Shown here: positions 25,501-37,611 of the stretch, one piece after another | How positions within the stretch are numbered: position 1 is the first letter of the stretch | How the letters are laid out: each line of letters starts with the position of its first letter | From: Tetrahymena elliotti 4EA | Taxonomy: Eukaryota; Ciliophora; Oligohymenophorea; Hymenostomatida; Tetrahymenidae | Reading direction: 5' to 3' | NCBI GenBank assembly: GCA_000231825.2 | Contig: JH720308.1 | Span: 186,001 to 250,000, forward strand | DNA length: 64,000 bases | The notes under the pieces: generated by a model | Seen by the model: the letters and a program-made list of their open reading frames with translations, nothing else | Told to the model about the DNA's origin: nothing | The model's database searches: none | Made by a program: the position numbers and the translations under genes

Positions 25501-26266
25501 TACCCAAAAAGCATAATCATAATTGTGGGAAAATAAAAATCAAAAGTAAGAGAAAACAAGTGAAGGTAAATAAAAAATATAGAAGGAAAATAATAAAAAT
25601 TAAAATATTGATTCACTTGAAAATGAAGAAACTATTTTAAGAGTATTTGAAAATTAAGCTTAACATGATGTAATTGATGAATAAAAAAGTGAATAATAAT
25701 TGAGCTTAGAAGAAAGTTTAGAGTAAATAGAGACAATACATAAAAATAATGAAGCAGTTGACTAAATTGAATCAAATTTAACTTTAAATTATAACTATGA
25801 AGATGAAATTTAAGAAGCTATCAATGAAGAACTCATAATAAGAGAATTTTAAGGCTCTTCAGATACAAAAAAATAAAATCAAAAGGGTATTTTCAAAGAA
25901 GAAGAGTATGACACTGACTCTCTTGAACCCATGAATTTCGACTTATATCAATAAAATAAAGAAGTAAAAACAACAGTTAGCTTTTACAAGAATTATTCGC
26001 CAGTTCCACCTGAAGAGAGAGAAGAATTAATTAATGGATAAATTAGAAAAACCAACAATTATAGTAAATATTCTAATAATAATGAAAATAAAGTAATCTA
26101 ATTCTCTGAAGAGTTAATGGAATAAATATTCTCTGATAATTTCTAACCGAACTCTGATATTTCAAATAAACTTCTTTCAAAATAAAATAAAAGAGAAAGT
26201 GAATTAACAGATCAAATCATCGAAAAAAGATTTGAAGAAAAAAGAAATAAAAAAAACAGAATTTGA
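22545..26266 (+). CDS. TWNK: Twinkle-type mitochondrial DNA primase-helicase with long C-terminal tail, 1113 aa
   Basis: Replicative helicase of the T7 gp4/Twinkle family, expected in mitochondria. Three exons (introns 23552-23836 and 24408-24502) give 1114 codons, ATG 22545 to TGA 26264-26266. The N-terminal about 90 residues are basic, Ser/Asn-rich and suit a presequence. A CPFC...CFRC zinc-binding module (C131, C134, C159, C162) matches the gp4 primase finger. A TOPRIM domain follows with VITEGEYDAMA and LWLDNDEVGR. The helicase has Walker A GPTGSGKT (about 506-513), Walker B VVIDNLQFL, and the KKNRFNGD motif. Metazoan Twinkle has lost the primase cysteines; here they are kept, as in plants, so primase activity is plausible. 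The last roughly 380 residues, rich in Asn/Ser/Pro then Glu/Gln, are not part of the known family and have no domain I recognise. Confidence 0.93.
23552..23836 (+). other. 285-base intron in the Twinkle-type gene
   Basis: GT..AG intron between the GSK.. sequence before the TOPRIM domain and GIFGLNTVP. It is much longer than most introns here and contains TGA in all relevant frames. Splicing gives uninterrupted homology. Confidence 0.75.
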
Positions 26267-27250
26267 GAACTACACAAAACACTAAATATTTATACCATAA
26301 AATATTTTTCAAAATTTTTAAATATAGTTTTAAATTTTAATAAAACATTTATAATTATGAACCTCAAAGAATTATATTTTAATTTTATATTTATCAAATT
26401 ATATTTACTTGTCTAAATTCCTTTTATATTTTTAATACTAAATCTAAAGAAAATTTCTTTAAACCTAAATCCTTCAATAAAGCTGATAAAAAATAATTAA
26501 ATTACAAATAAAAGTTTATTTTTAACAGATTTATTTTAATTTTAGTTTTCTAAAATTAGATTAAATATTAGAATATTAAAAAAAAGAAGTTAAAATTTAT
26601 AAGAAAAATAAATTAATGGAGGTACTAAATTCCATCTAGAAGGGCAATATAAATAAGCTCTTTTCATTAATAATTTTCAAAAAAACTTTATCTTATCTCA
26701 TGTAATCGATTACACCCCCTTAGTAAAGTAATAGTTGATGATAAAATTTTAAAAAAATAAAAAATTAAAGAAAAATAAACCACTTATTATCTGAGAAAAA
26801 GTAATTTTTGTTAAAAAACAATGTTTTATACCTCTGAGAACATAATTAAGTTGTTTAAGAAATTTTTTATCAGTATTTACTTTTTTTGACTTGAGCTTTT
26901 TGGACTTATTAAAAATTTTGAATAGAGAATATTGTAAATGAAATTATATTTGCTGTTTCTTACTTTTTACTTCAATAGTTATGGCTTTCAAAAAATTACT
27001 AATTTATTCAATAAAAAGCCAAAAATAAATTTTAAAATAAATTTTCTAAGTATAAAATGTAAGAGATGGATATTGAGATAAAATTATAATCTGATAAAAT
27101 ATGTACATAGAATAAACAGATAATTTTACTGAGATAATAAATTTCTATTTTTAGTTAAAATTTCTTATAAACTTTTAATTTTAGTTTGAGTTAAAATAAA
27201 TTAATTGATTAAAATTTGTTACGAGTCTATATAAATTTTTATTTTTTTGA
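26267..27250. other. Intergenic region between convergent genes, with a palindrome
   Basis: About 980 bases downstream of both the helicase and the NRAMP gene. It contains the 14-base perfect palindrome TGTAATCGATTACA at 26701-26714. A minus-strand frame open from about 27103 to 26702 was judged to be chance. Confidence 0.45.
26701..26714. repeat. 14-bp perfect palindrome
   Basis: TGTAATCGATTACA reads the same on both strands. It lies in a convergent intergenic region. It could be a protein-binding site, or a chance event in AT-rich DNA. Confidence 0.6.
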
Positions 27251-28714
27251 TCATTATTTGGCATAATTTTGTTCGTTATCTTCTTAAATCAAAGATTATT
27301 TATGATTTGATATCATGCTTTATTTGACGTCTTTAGTATCTTTTAATTTAGTAAAGAAGACTAATCCTAAAAAGATAAAGTACAAGACCATGACTACTAG
27401 AATAACATAGATCCAAGCTTCAGACCAGTCAATATCATCAGGAACTGATGAATAATAATTAACTCCTACTATAGCAGCTGAAAGAACACTCAATAAAGTT
27501 AATTACACTTTACCAATAGTAAATTCTCCCATAAGTTCTTTGTCCATTGAAAGCTTAAGAAGTGGGATAACTGCAAAAGGAAGTTGAACTGCTTGAAGAA
27601 TATTTAAATAATTGTTGAAGTCTTCATTATCAGCAATAAAAGCAATAATAATAGCAGGAACAATAGCAATAGTACGGGTAATAAAAGCTCTTTTGAATTT
27701 GCTTACTCTCATTTTAACAAACCCAGACATAACAAATTAGCCTGCAAGAGTTCCAGTTAAAGTTGAAGATTGACCAGCAGCTAATAAACCTATACCCCAA
27801 ATGTATTTGGAAGCAGTTCCGAAGTTATCTTCAAGAACAGTAGCTGCAGAGTTCAAATCAATATCAGTATCGCTGTTATACCAGTTAGCAAAGGTTCCGA
27901 TGACAGCCATGTTAATAAAGAAAGAAATAAGGAGGGAGATACCTGTTTCGATCTTGAAATAAAAAATAGATTTATGAAGGAGAGGTCTGTCGTTTCTAGT
28001 AATCTTCTTTTCATAAACAAGAGAAGAGTGGAGATATAAATTATGAGGCATGAGAACAGCTCCAATTAAACCTACCATAGAATTGAGTGCAGAAGCAGGA
28101 AAATAAGGGACAAACATACCTTCCATTAAATCACCGAAATTAGGAGCAATGTAACTAAGATCGATAAAGAAACAAATAGCCATAGTACCAATAAGAATTG
28201 CAAAGATAAATTCTAATAAGCGCATACCAACATACTTAATCAATAAAATAAGAATAGTTGAAGAGATAGTCAAGATAACTCCAATCCATAACTTAAGTCC
28301 AAAAAGAATTTGTAATGCGATAGCAGATCCTAAAACTTCTTAGATATCACTACCGATAATTGCAATTTCGGCCATAATCCACAATAAAATAGACATTTTT
28401 TTGGGATAGTAGTAACGGCATAGCTTAGCCATATCTTTTCCAGTAACCAAACCAATCATCATAGCACGATTTTAGAAGAAGAAACCTAATAGTGTAGATA
28501 AGAAAAGGACCCAAAGTAAATGATATTTTCCATTTAAACCTGCATCCATATCACCAGCTAAATTACCTGGATCAATATAAGCTATTGCTACTAATAAGCC
28601 TGGTCCAAAATATTAGAAGAAATCTCTGAAGGAAAACTTGATATTAATTTTTTCTAATTCTTCAGCACTGTTTTAAGTTCCAGTGTTGATGTTGTTTGAT
28701 CCTATTTCAGCCAT
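27251..28714 (-). CDS. NRAMP-family divalent metal transporter, 487 aa
   Basis: Proton-coupled Mn2+/Fe2+ carrier of the NRAMP (SLC11) family. It is a single exon of 488 codons from ATG 28714 (MAEIGSNNINTGTQNSAEE) to TGA 27251-27253. The first membrane segment carries YIDPGNLAGD, matching the DPGN metal-binding motif. The sixth carries MPHNLYLHSSLVYEK, matching MPHN with the metal-coordinating Met. GMDMAxx-like GKDMAKLCR and AGQSSTLTGTLAGQFVMSGF, the consensus transport motif between TM8 and TM9, are also present. Eleven or twelve hydrophobic segments are visible. The N- and C-terminal tails are short and hydrophilic. Phagotrophic protists typically use such proteins on phagosomes or vacuoles, but location is not determined by the sequence. 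A 12-bp inverted repeat lies upstream. Confidence 0.95.
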
Positions 28715-30890
28715 TTATGAATTGAATAAATATTGAAATGATTTATTTATTTAAACTAGTAATTTTGTTGTTGTTTTTATTTTGCTTATTAACTATCTGT
28801 TTGTTAATTTGTTTTAAATTAAATCATTATAAGATATGCATTTCATCAAATTTTAACATTTAAAATCTAGCAGAAATTAACTTTTTGACTTATAAGACAA
28901 AATTCCTTTTAATTTTACATTGTTTAGACCTTCTTTAATTTCTTTTTTAATTAAATGATCTGATGATTTACAAGTGATTGCATTTATAAATTGATCAAAT
29001 TTTAATTAATATCCTTATTTTTTAATATTTATTTCATTAACAATTATTACTTTTGCTAATCACTTGTAACAAGTCAGGTTTTATTATGTCTTTCCAAAGT
29101 GAATATCTCTTGATTGTAATTTGACAGAATTTGTCAGAACATTGATTTTTAATGAAAATACCCTTCATTTTCATATTTTATTTACTTACTCAGCTGCATA
29201 AAGCAAGATAGAATAAAAAGTTAACCTCAATCAAAAATAGGTATTCTACTAGATAATTTTAATTTAGCGCAAATTTAATTTTTCTATTTTTAGTTTAATC
29301 TTTTTTCACTCTTCAAACATTAAAAAATTACAAGGAATAATTTGTATATGAATCAACTTAATTTACCTAACAATCTAACAACAGCGTTGCTTTTTACAAA
29401 CTTATTTAGAATTGATATCCAAAATGTATACTTTGGGAAGAAAAAAGTATTTAAATAGGGCTTACTCTGTATGGAGAAACATATTTTTGTTATTTTATTT
29501 CTAAACTATTCAGTTTTTGAAGAATAATCATAGCACAATAGATTAAGTGTAAACCAAAAATAAATTGTTTAAATTAGTAATAAAAATTATAAATTTGATT
29601 TAAATATAAATTTGAAATAGTTCTAAACTTTATATTGAATATAATATAATAAATGTAAAAGTTTTGATCTTTTTAAAAGAGTTTTTTTAAAATAACTAAG
29701 TCTTTAAAAATGAGACCATGAATGACTAAATAGACTTGGTAAGAATTTATTGCCTAAATTAAGTATTATAAACAATTTCATTTATTTAGCATATAATCAA
29801 TATTTTATTTCAAAAAATTTATTTTAAATTTTAATAATTTGTAATAGCTAATATTTATCCTTGTCTTTTTGAAAATATCTTTTTACAATATCATATTTAA
29901 GCCATTTCAAAAGATGTCTTTACTTAATTCGACATTTCCCCTTAATATATAAGATGAAAACATTTTTTCTGAAGTAAGAGAATGGAGGATGTTATTCATA
30001 AAAAACATAAATTTTAAATAAAGAATTTTTTTAGTAAATCAATTATTTGTTTATAAAAGATATTTTCAAGGAAACTAGTTTACAATTAACAATATTTCTT
30101 TTACAAATATCTATTAAAAATAAATAGAACAAATCAACTTTTAAAAGGAAAATCTTCCAAACTTCTTAATTGTTTAATTTCATAAGTGCAATATTTTATT
30201 TAAAAAACAAAATAAAAATTGAGGATAAAAGAATCTAAATTTACTTTTTTTTAAATTCTTTAAGATTTAAAAAATAAAAATAGCTCAGCTGTCTTTAGCA
30301 ATTTAACATTGCATTTTAAAAACTCGAGTTGTAACTTTTTTCTTTATGTTTTTTATAGTGGGCTTTACCTTTTGATATTATTTTTGAGTAGATTTGAAGA
30401 CTTGATAAATTCTAATAAAATTTAAAGTAAGTTTAATGATTTTAACAGAAAGTATATCAAAAATCTTTTTTAGTGCAAGAAATTAATTTAAAAATACTTT
30501 TGGTCTCTCCTTTTATGCTTCAATAAATTATTTCTTTCAACTTTATCATTTAAGAAAATATTTCAATCATTATCTAATTTACATAATTATCTCAAAATCA
30601 AATTTTACTTGAATTATTTTTTTTAAAGGGTAAAGATATTGATCAATCCATTATTTTTAGATTTTTATGTAAAATAAATAAACATTATTTATTTAAATAT
30701 GAATTATTTTAAAATAATTTGATAAATTGATTTTTTAATAAAAAGATCAAAGCTTTAACATGTATGAAACAGTTAATAATTAATAGAATAAATTTTAAAT
30801 GTATGGATATATTGAGTTTTATATATTTTTAGTTAATAGTATTTGCAAATCTTAATTATTAGTTTTTTTTATTTATTGAAATTTTATTTT
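28715..30890. other. Long AT-rich upstream region
   Basis: About 2.2 kb upstream of the NRAMP gene and downstream of the MORN gene. It contains the inverted repeat at 28968-29069. Otherwise only AT-rich sequence with no coding signal. Confidence 0.45.
28968..29069. promoter_or_regulatory. 12-bp inverted repeat upstream of the NRAMP gene
   Basis: TTACAAGTGATT at 28968-28979 and its exact reverse complement AATCACTTGTAA at 29058-29069, separated by 78 bases. The pair lies about 255-355 bases before the NRAMP start. A paired binding site or stem-loop is possible; no function is shown. Confidence 0.4.
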
Positions 30891-33800
30891 TCATAGCTAC
30901 TTTAATAGTTTGTTTTAGGAATAGTGAGCTTTGATTTCTTTTCCTTCAGAAGAAATAAAGATCCCTATACCTTCTACCATATCATTTAAGAAACCTCCTA
31001 TAAATTTACTTCCATTTGATAAGTATAAAATACCTTGTCCTTGCTTTTGGTCATCAAGAAATCCTCCTTCGTATTAAATCCAATGCTCACCCATTAAATC
31101 AAAATCTGTATAATCAAAAGATTAATTTTCACCAAATTCTTCTGGAGTATCATTGTAAACCGTCCCTTAGCCTGTGAATTTATCGCTTTTCCAATCACCT
31201 TCATAGGCTATTTTACCTGAAGGGTAGTATAGTTTTCCATATCCTTCCATGTAGCCTTCGAACCATGATCCTTCATATAGTCCTCCATCAGCATAGAAAA
31301 ATTTACCAATACCGTGTCTTTTTCCTTTCAGCTTTTCTCCACTATAGACTGAACCATCTTCATAGGTCTCTTCAATAACTAAATAAGTAAAATAAAAAAT
31401 TTATTATAAAATAAGAAAATGTTTTATTTAATGAAGTACCTTCAATTACTTAGGAATTTGATCTTTACTAAATGTAAATAGATTAAGCTTCTATGAAGGA
31501 AGGTTGAAATTGGCTCTAATTAAAGAAAGATTATTGCTAATTATTCATTTAAAAAGGTGCTTGAGATTTTGAATTGATGAAATTAGTTGTGTTTGAATTC
31601 TAAACCCCATTGCCTTCATATTTTATTTCACTGATGTTAAAGAATTTTTAGTTGAAAGAGTTTAAATTGTTGATTTAATTATTGTTTTTATATTGCTTTG
31701 TTGTAGTACTTTATGGGTCTATAGCGCTTATCATATCACCATCTGCAGTCACAGATATTTAGAGTTGAGGGCTACTTTTTTAATACTTTTCATTTTAGTC
31801 CTCCTTAATTGGATTTAAATTATTACTAATTAAGTTGTATTGAGAATCATATGATTTATTTTAAGCACTTCTTTAATGCTATCTTTTAGGTGTAATATCA
31901 TTGTTATTGCTGTTAATTTTTTGTTTGTTTTAGTTATTTAAATTGTTTTCACTTCTTAATTAGCTTTCTTGAGAAATATTTTAGTTTTAAACCTCCTAAG
32001 CATCTTGGTTATTTTCTGTGGTGCTTTCATCTTTTAAGCACTTTAATATTTCAGCATTTGAGGAATTAAAATTTTCTTTATCATCACCTGCTTGATCTAT
32101 TCTCATACTTTGCATTAAACTGTTTTACATTTGAGAAATTGATTTATTTTTCCCATTAAGTCTTTATGTATTGTTTAATAGACTTTTATCATTTTAGGTC
32201 CTCATGTTAGAATAAAAGTTTTAGAGCTAGCCTTGGAGTTTTGTGTTTTTTTTGAATTCGTTTCCATTTTTTTCATTTTCTTTAGCAGAATCTTACTTAT
32301 TTAGATTCTAATTCATCATATTTTAATTATAATTCTCAAAATTTTCTTGTTGCACAAAGCTAATTGATTATCTCTGTTATTCTAATATGCTTTATTAATT
32401 TGTTTGCTTATTTTCGCTTAAGTTGTGATTTATTTAAAATTTATTCCTATTTAATGGTGTCTACTTGTCTTTTATATTATTATGGCTATCTAAATTCTGA
32501 ATGAAAGGAATAAAACTTTCTGCATTTGAAACAAAAGAATTGTTGGTGGGTAAGTTTTTATGATCAACATTTAGACTTCCCATTTTTTGAATTTAAACAG
32601 ATTAATAATTATTTCTGAAAAAGTAATTTTTTTCTTTTGCTTTGTGGGAGCGATCAGTATTAACTGCTTCTTTTCCTGAATCTAATTAATTTAAAATTTA
32701 AAATTAATCAGTAATTATTTTTCTTCACCAAAAAAGATAGGAGAAATTAAATAATTCTTGTTTGAAAAAAAAACACTCTATTTAAATAAAAAAGAAATAC
32801 TTTTGTTTAACAGATCAAATTATCTTAATGGTCGAATTTATTTTTGTGAGGCTGATTTTTTATTTTGATCTAAATGAGAAATCTGACTAATCGACTAATC
32901 TACATTAATTTTTAACTATGACTAAGAAGTAGGAAGCTTACTAGAGCTGTAGTCTTGTAAAAACTAACTTGATTGCATAGGTTTGTCTAACTTAGTGTTC
33001 AAATTATACTTTTATTCTAATGAAATAAAATCAGGTCTTAGCTTTTCATTAAAGTTTGTCATTTCTCTAATCATCTAACTAATTTCTTCTCCATAAGTAT
33101 CTTATACTTACTGGATATTACTTTTGTAGTTTTCTAGATTAATGGTTCCTTCATTAAAATCAAAACACTCATCTTATTCATTCAAAAGACATACTTCCAT
33201 CAATACAAAACCTTTAAATTATTAATTTAATAAAACAACAAATTTATAAATTTAGTGTTATTCAAAAAATCTAAGTATAGTAACAAGGAGTGTTTTTAAA
33301 TAGCCATCAAGTATAAAATAAGAAATTAAATTTACCTAAAGAGAACACTTCAGATTTATGTGTTGTTAATTTGTAAGGAATATTCTTTTATTTTACAATC
33401 TTTAAATAATTTGGAGGTAAGTAAGTTCCTTTTTTTGGTTTGCTTGACTATAAAGCTTAAATGACAAGTGGAGGATTAGGTTCAAATATAGGATCTAATA
33501 TTTTAACTTCTAAGCTATTAGTTAAGAGGATGTTTTAAGCCCTCACATCATTAAAGTAAATTCCATCTCTCTACAAATTAGCAAAAGCTGAAATACTAGC
33601 AAATGCAATTTGTTTGATTTCATTAACTTCAAATGGTATTTATTAGAGTTTGCGCTAGCGAATTTCTACTGTGAGATCTTTTTTAATATACTCCATAGTC
33701 CATATTAATCTAGAAATGGAAGTGCAAAAATTATCTTCACTAATAACAAAATACTCTATAACCTATATAAAATTTGGATGATTGTTATCTCTTCTTTTTC

Positions 33801-33993
33801 TAATCTATCCTAGTTATTCCCTTAACTTCTCAAGGTTTTAAAACTTTCTATCTTTCATAGCTATAATCTGTTTTTTATCTTAAGATTCCATAATATCTAT
33901 ATCACCATAATGAATGTCTTTTGTGCTTTCTATCTTCTTATATAAGAGTAGATACTCTTCATAATTTCTGTCTTTACTTAAAGATTTTCCCAT
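30891..33993 (-). CDS. Kinase-like (probable pseudokinase) protein with C-terminal MORN repeats, about 955 aa
   Basis: The ATG at 33993 gives MGKSLSKDRNYEEYLLLYKK. The first about 290 residues follow a protein-kinase plan: IIAMKDRKF at the VAIK strand, HPNFIQVIEYF, WTMEYIKKDL at the hinge, IYFNDVRAQNILL at the catalytic loop, KILDPIF at DFG, KSEVFSLGFVLMEV at helix F. The catalytic Lys is Arg, HRD is FND and DFG is DPI, so activity is doubtful. The SLG/FVLMEV join is made across a 124-base intron (33212-33335), showing that this is one gene. A long Gln/Asn-rich linker follows. The C terminus has at least five MORN-type repeats (YEDGSVYSGE, YADGGLYEGSW, YEGDWKSDKFTGQGT, YEGGFLDDQKQGQG, FIGGFLNDMVEGIG), a module that binds membranes or scaffolds cytoskeleton. 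Other introns lie near 31385-31440 and 32700. TGA at 30891-30893. Confidence 0.82.
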
Positions 33994-35607
33994 AACTAAA
34001 TAAGTTTATTCCTTGTCTTGAATGATAGATTATGGAATGAGTTTATTCAAACAGCTTTTTACTTTTCAGTATAAAAATCACTGAAATCTTTTGAAAGAAT
34101 CAATTTAAAAAGAATAATGCAAATAATTTAGTATGTAAACTATTTATCAACTCAATCCTAAAAAAAGATAAATTCAAATATTAAAAATTTCATCAAATAA
34201 ATCATGCTAATTAATAATCTTTTATCTTCATTAAAACCTAGTTTTTTATTACAAATAAACTTGGCGTGTTCAGCCGCTGTTTTATCTAATTCTGAAATAT
34301 TTATAAAAAAATAAAAATAAATTTAATTTCTATTTCATAATGCATTCACAAATTTCTTCATAATAAAAATAATCTTCTAATAAATTGAATTTAAAATGTT
34401 GAATATTTTTTATTATAAAATATATTTTGGAAGATTTTTGCAAAAATAATCTCAAAAGCAAATTACATCAATCAAATCAGAAATACTAAAAATATTAACG
34501 ATTATATTTTTAATAATATACTTATTCTTTGAATTCAGTTCTGTATTTTCTAATTTTTGAACATTTCATTTCTTGAAAATTCGTTCATAAATAATTTAAA
34601 ACTGATTAATTAGTAGTAATAATCCTTTAAAAATTTTTAAGTTTTTTACTGAAGTGTCAAAATTAAAAGTAAACAGATAAATGAATTTGCATATTTTACA
34701 ATTTATTTTTTGATTCTGTTTGTAATAAAAGTATTTGGAAAATAAAAAATTTTATAATCTTTCATCAAATAAATTAATTTGAAAAAATTAATAATATTTA
34801 ACAAGTTCAATTGAAAGAGGTTTTTCTAATTTGTTGGGTTAAAAGATTTAAGTTTTTGGTTCTGATTAAAAAATATAAACAAAGAAATATAAATTGATAT
34901 TCTATCATACTAAATGATAAATTTATTTCTTTATTAATGAAAAATTGTAAAAAAATATTTAAACTCTAAAAAGCATAGATAACAAATTAAAAAATAGACT
35001 ATTTAATTTATAATATTCTGCTCAAAATAGTTTTAAAATTAATATTATTTTGTTTCATTTCATTCATTCATTAATTTTGATTTAAAATTATTTATTTAGG
35101 TTTAATTTTAAAGTTTTAACTCAAAAATATTCTTCTTACTTAATTTTAAATAAATTAGGAATATTGAAAAGAAAACATATCTCTTAAAAAGTGAAATTAA
35201 TTATCTTATTTCTAATAGTTTTTATAATTATTCAAATTGATAACCAATAATATAATTCACATCTATCTATCTATTTTTTAAAATTCATATTAATAAATTT
35301 CAAAGAAAAAGTAATTATTTCATCAAATGAAACACAATAAAATAGTAAAATAATTTTTGTTTAATTCATTGAATTGTTCTAATTTTTTACAGAAATAAAA
35401 ATATAAATGTAAAACTTTGCAAATTTAAAATATGATTTTACTCAAGAAACAATTAATATATTAGTAAATATATGAATTTTGATAAAAGGTTTATCATATT
35501 GATAAACAAATAAATAATTTTTTTACTAAATAGCTCCATTTTTATAATTATATACATATTAGATTTTTTTTATTATAAAACTAAAATTTTTACCAAATAA
35601 CTTTAAA
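33994..35607. other. AT-rich intergenic region
   Basis: About 1.6 kb between two minus-strand genes. Very AT-rich, no coding signal or structured repeat noticed. Confidence 0.45.
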
Positions 35608-36168
35608 TCACTGTTTAATATTTCTATTCACTAATCTGCTTTTTTTTGTATTCATTACTTCGCTTTCTGTAAAAGCACGGTTGTTTCTTAAAGATTAAGA
35701 AGATATATCCAAATAACTGTTATGACCTAAAGTTCCTGTGAATATATATGAACCTTTAGATGATTTTTTTATTTTCTTAGAAGCATTTGTTTATTTGTTA
35801 GAATTGCTCTTTGTTAAGCTTGAATCATTATTATCTTTGTCTATTTTATTATTTTACTAAGGAATGTCATTCATGCTCTAATCGTTATTTCTATGATGGC
35901 TGATTGTTAACTAACTATCATCCAATTAATCTTCATTTTCATTATTTTGATTGTCTTCATCTTCTGTATCGTGATCTTTACTCAAATTTTTTTTTAGAGT
36001 TATTTTTATATCTCTAGAAATGTAATAATTCTAAGAATCTTCCATTTGAGACTAATTAGAACCTTTTGAGACACTCTATTTATGATTTATAGCATTAGAT
36101 GTTACAGTTTAGCTCGTTTAATTGTTTTTTTCAAACATCATTTCATTTTTAACACATATCTACCCCAT
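35608..36168 (-). CDS. Small polar protein with putative N-terminal acylation signal, 186 aa
   Basis: Single exon of 187 codons from ATG 36168 to TGA 35608-35610. The start MGQICVKNEMMFEKN has Gly at position 2 and Cys at position 5, a pattern that in other proteins takes N-myristate and palmitate. This predicts attachment to a membrane. The rest is hydrophilic: Ser/Asn/Gln-rich with an acidic patch (HDTEDEDNQNNENEDQLDD) and a Lys/Ser-rich stretch (NASKKIKKSSKGSY). No folded domain is recognised. It resembles intrinsically disordered ciliate proteins and I cannot assign a function. The coding region stands out from its AT-rich flanks and the codons look natural, so a real gene is likely. Confidence 0.68.
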
Positions 36169-37611
36169 TAGTCGTTTGTAAAAATAAATTAAGAGTCCAG
36201 TGAATAAATAGTTTGTTTGTTTGACTGCGATTTGCTTTTTGTTTACTAATTAAATTTTTGATATGAAAATTTTGTTTAAAAATAGATTACTTGATTTATC
36301 TAGTAAGAATCAAAGAAAACTTATACGATGTTACTTTAATGAATTATGATATAATTATTTTCTTACAAAAATATCTAAAAGATTTCTTTGTAATCTAAAT
36401 ATCAGCTCTAACATTAGTGACTTATAACATTAATAATCTTAATTTAATTTTAACCTAAAATGACTATTACATTTAAAATCTTTACCAAAATCTATTTTTT
36501 TAAATATTCTATTTGACTTCCAGATTCTTTCTAGAATAATTTTAACTAATAATTACATTTTTGTAAATACTTTTTCGTTATATTTAATTAAGGTTCGAGA
36601 TCTTTATTTAAATATTACTTTTATTAACCTCTGTAAATGTTAAATATATAAGAATAATTCATGTAAAATTTAATTAAATTGATAAAAAATGATAAATTAG
36701 AGCAATTTAGTAAGCATTCAACAGTTTTCATCAAAAATCTTTTATTTTGAACCAATAATTTAAATCTAAATCTTTATAAAATATTACTTTTATTAATTTC
36801 TATCAATATAAAGTATATAAGAATAATTCATGTAAAATTTAATTCAATTTTGATAAAAAATGATATATTATATGTATTTTCATCTAAAATTAAAAATTTT
36901 TTAATCAATATTTAAAAAAAATTAAATTAGAAATTAAAATTTTCCTATTTATATAAAACATAAATTTTAAAATGCTTATTTGTAAATTCTATTAATATCA
37001 ATAACTAATATTTAAGCTTATTTTAATTTTGATAAAGTTAGCAAATTAAGAACATTAAACATATTTTTAACAAAATAAAACAATTTTTAAGAATAAATTA
37101 ATTTGTTTGATTTGGAATTTATAAATATTTAAATACATTTTATGGAAAATATATAAATTTTTTATACATTTATTATCTTATCTGCAATTTACACTTTTTA
37201 CATCATTTAATCTTAATAAGATTTTAAATGTCTTTTATATTAGTTTTAAGAATTAATTTTAATCTAATAATTTCTGTCTAGCCTTAGAGTGAAGATTAAT
37301 AAAATATATTTCTATTTCAAAATGAAAGTTATTATTATAAAAATTAATTTATCGCTATTATTAAGTAATGATAACATTTATATTTATTTTTCTATGTTTA
37401 TCAGATCAGGTTTGATAAGAAATTTTCAGAAACAACAAGATAAAAAGTAAAAAAAAAATATTTAATATCAATTTTTAATAAATGTATTAGAATAATTAAA
37501 AAAATGCAATTACAGTAAAAAAGAAAGTTAATAAATCCAAAAATAGAATAGGTAAATAGCCAAAATGAAAGTTAAATATAAGATTCAGAGCTAAGACAGT
37601 TGCTAAATAAG
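36169..37611. other. AT-rich intergenic region with direct repeats
   Basis: About 1.4 kb between divergent coding regions. It contains the 170-bp direct repeat (36601-36875). Extra 5' exons of the weak ORF at 37612 could start near 37322: a frame from the ATG at 37322 joins it if a 44-base GT..AG intron around 37552-37595 is removed. Confidence 0.4.
36601..36875. repeat. Direct repeat, two copies about 170 bp apart
   Basis: Copy one starts near 36601 and copy two near 36771. Both begin tctttat...aatattacttttatta and share tatataagaataattcatg followed by taaaatttaatt and gataaaaaatgata, nearly base for base. A weaker third copy may follow around 36970-37045. The spacing is about 170 bases. 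Confidence 0.7.

Noticed and set aside
26702..27103. Minus-strand frame of about 134 codons with a stretch (KKVNTDKKFLKQL) loosely like ribosomal protein L29
   Set aside because: Similarity is a few residues only, flanks are low-complexity Phe/Tyr/Ile, and length is within chance for one stop codon.
27853..28065. Second minus-strand frame inside the NRAMP gene
   Set aside because: Shadow of the NRAMP coding sequence in another frame.
36585..36605. GGTTCGAGA-like string resembling a tRNA T-loop
   Set aside because: No acceptor or anticodon stem can be formed around it.
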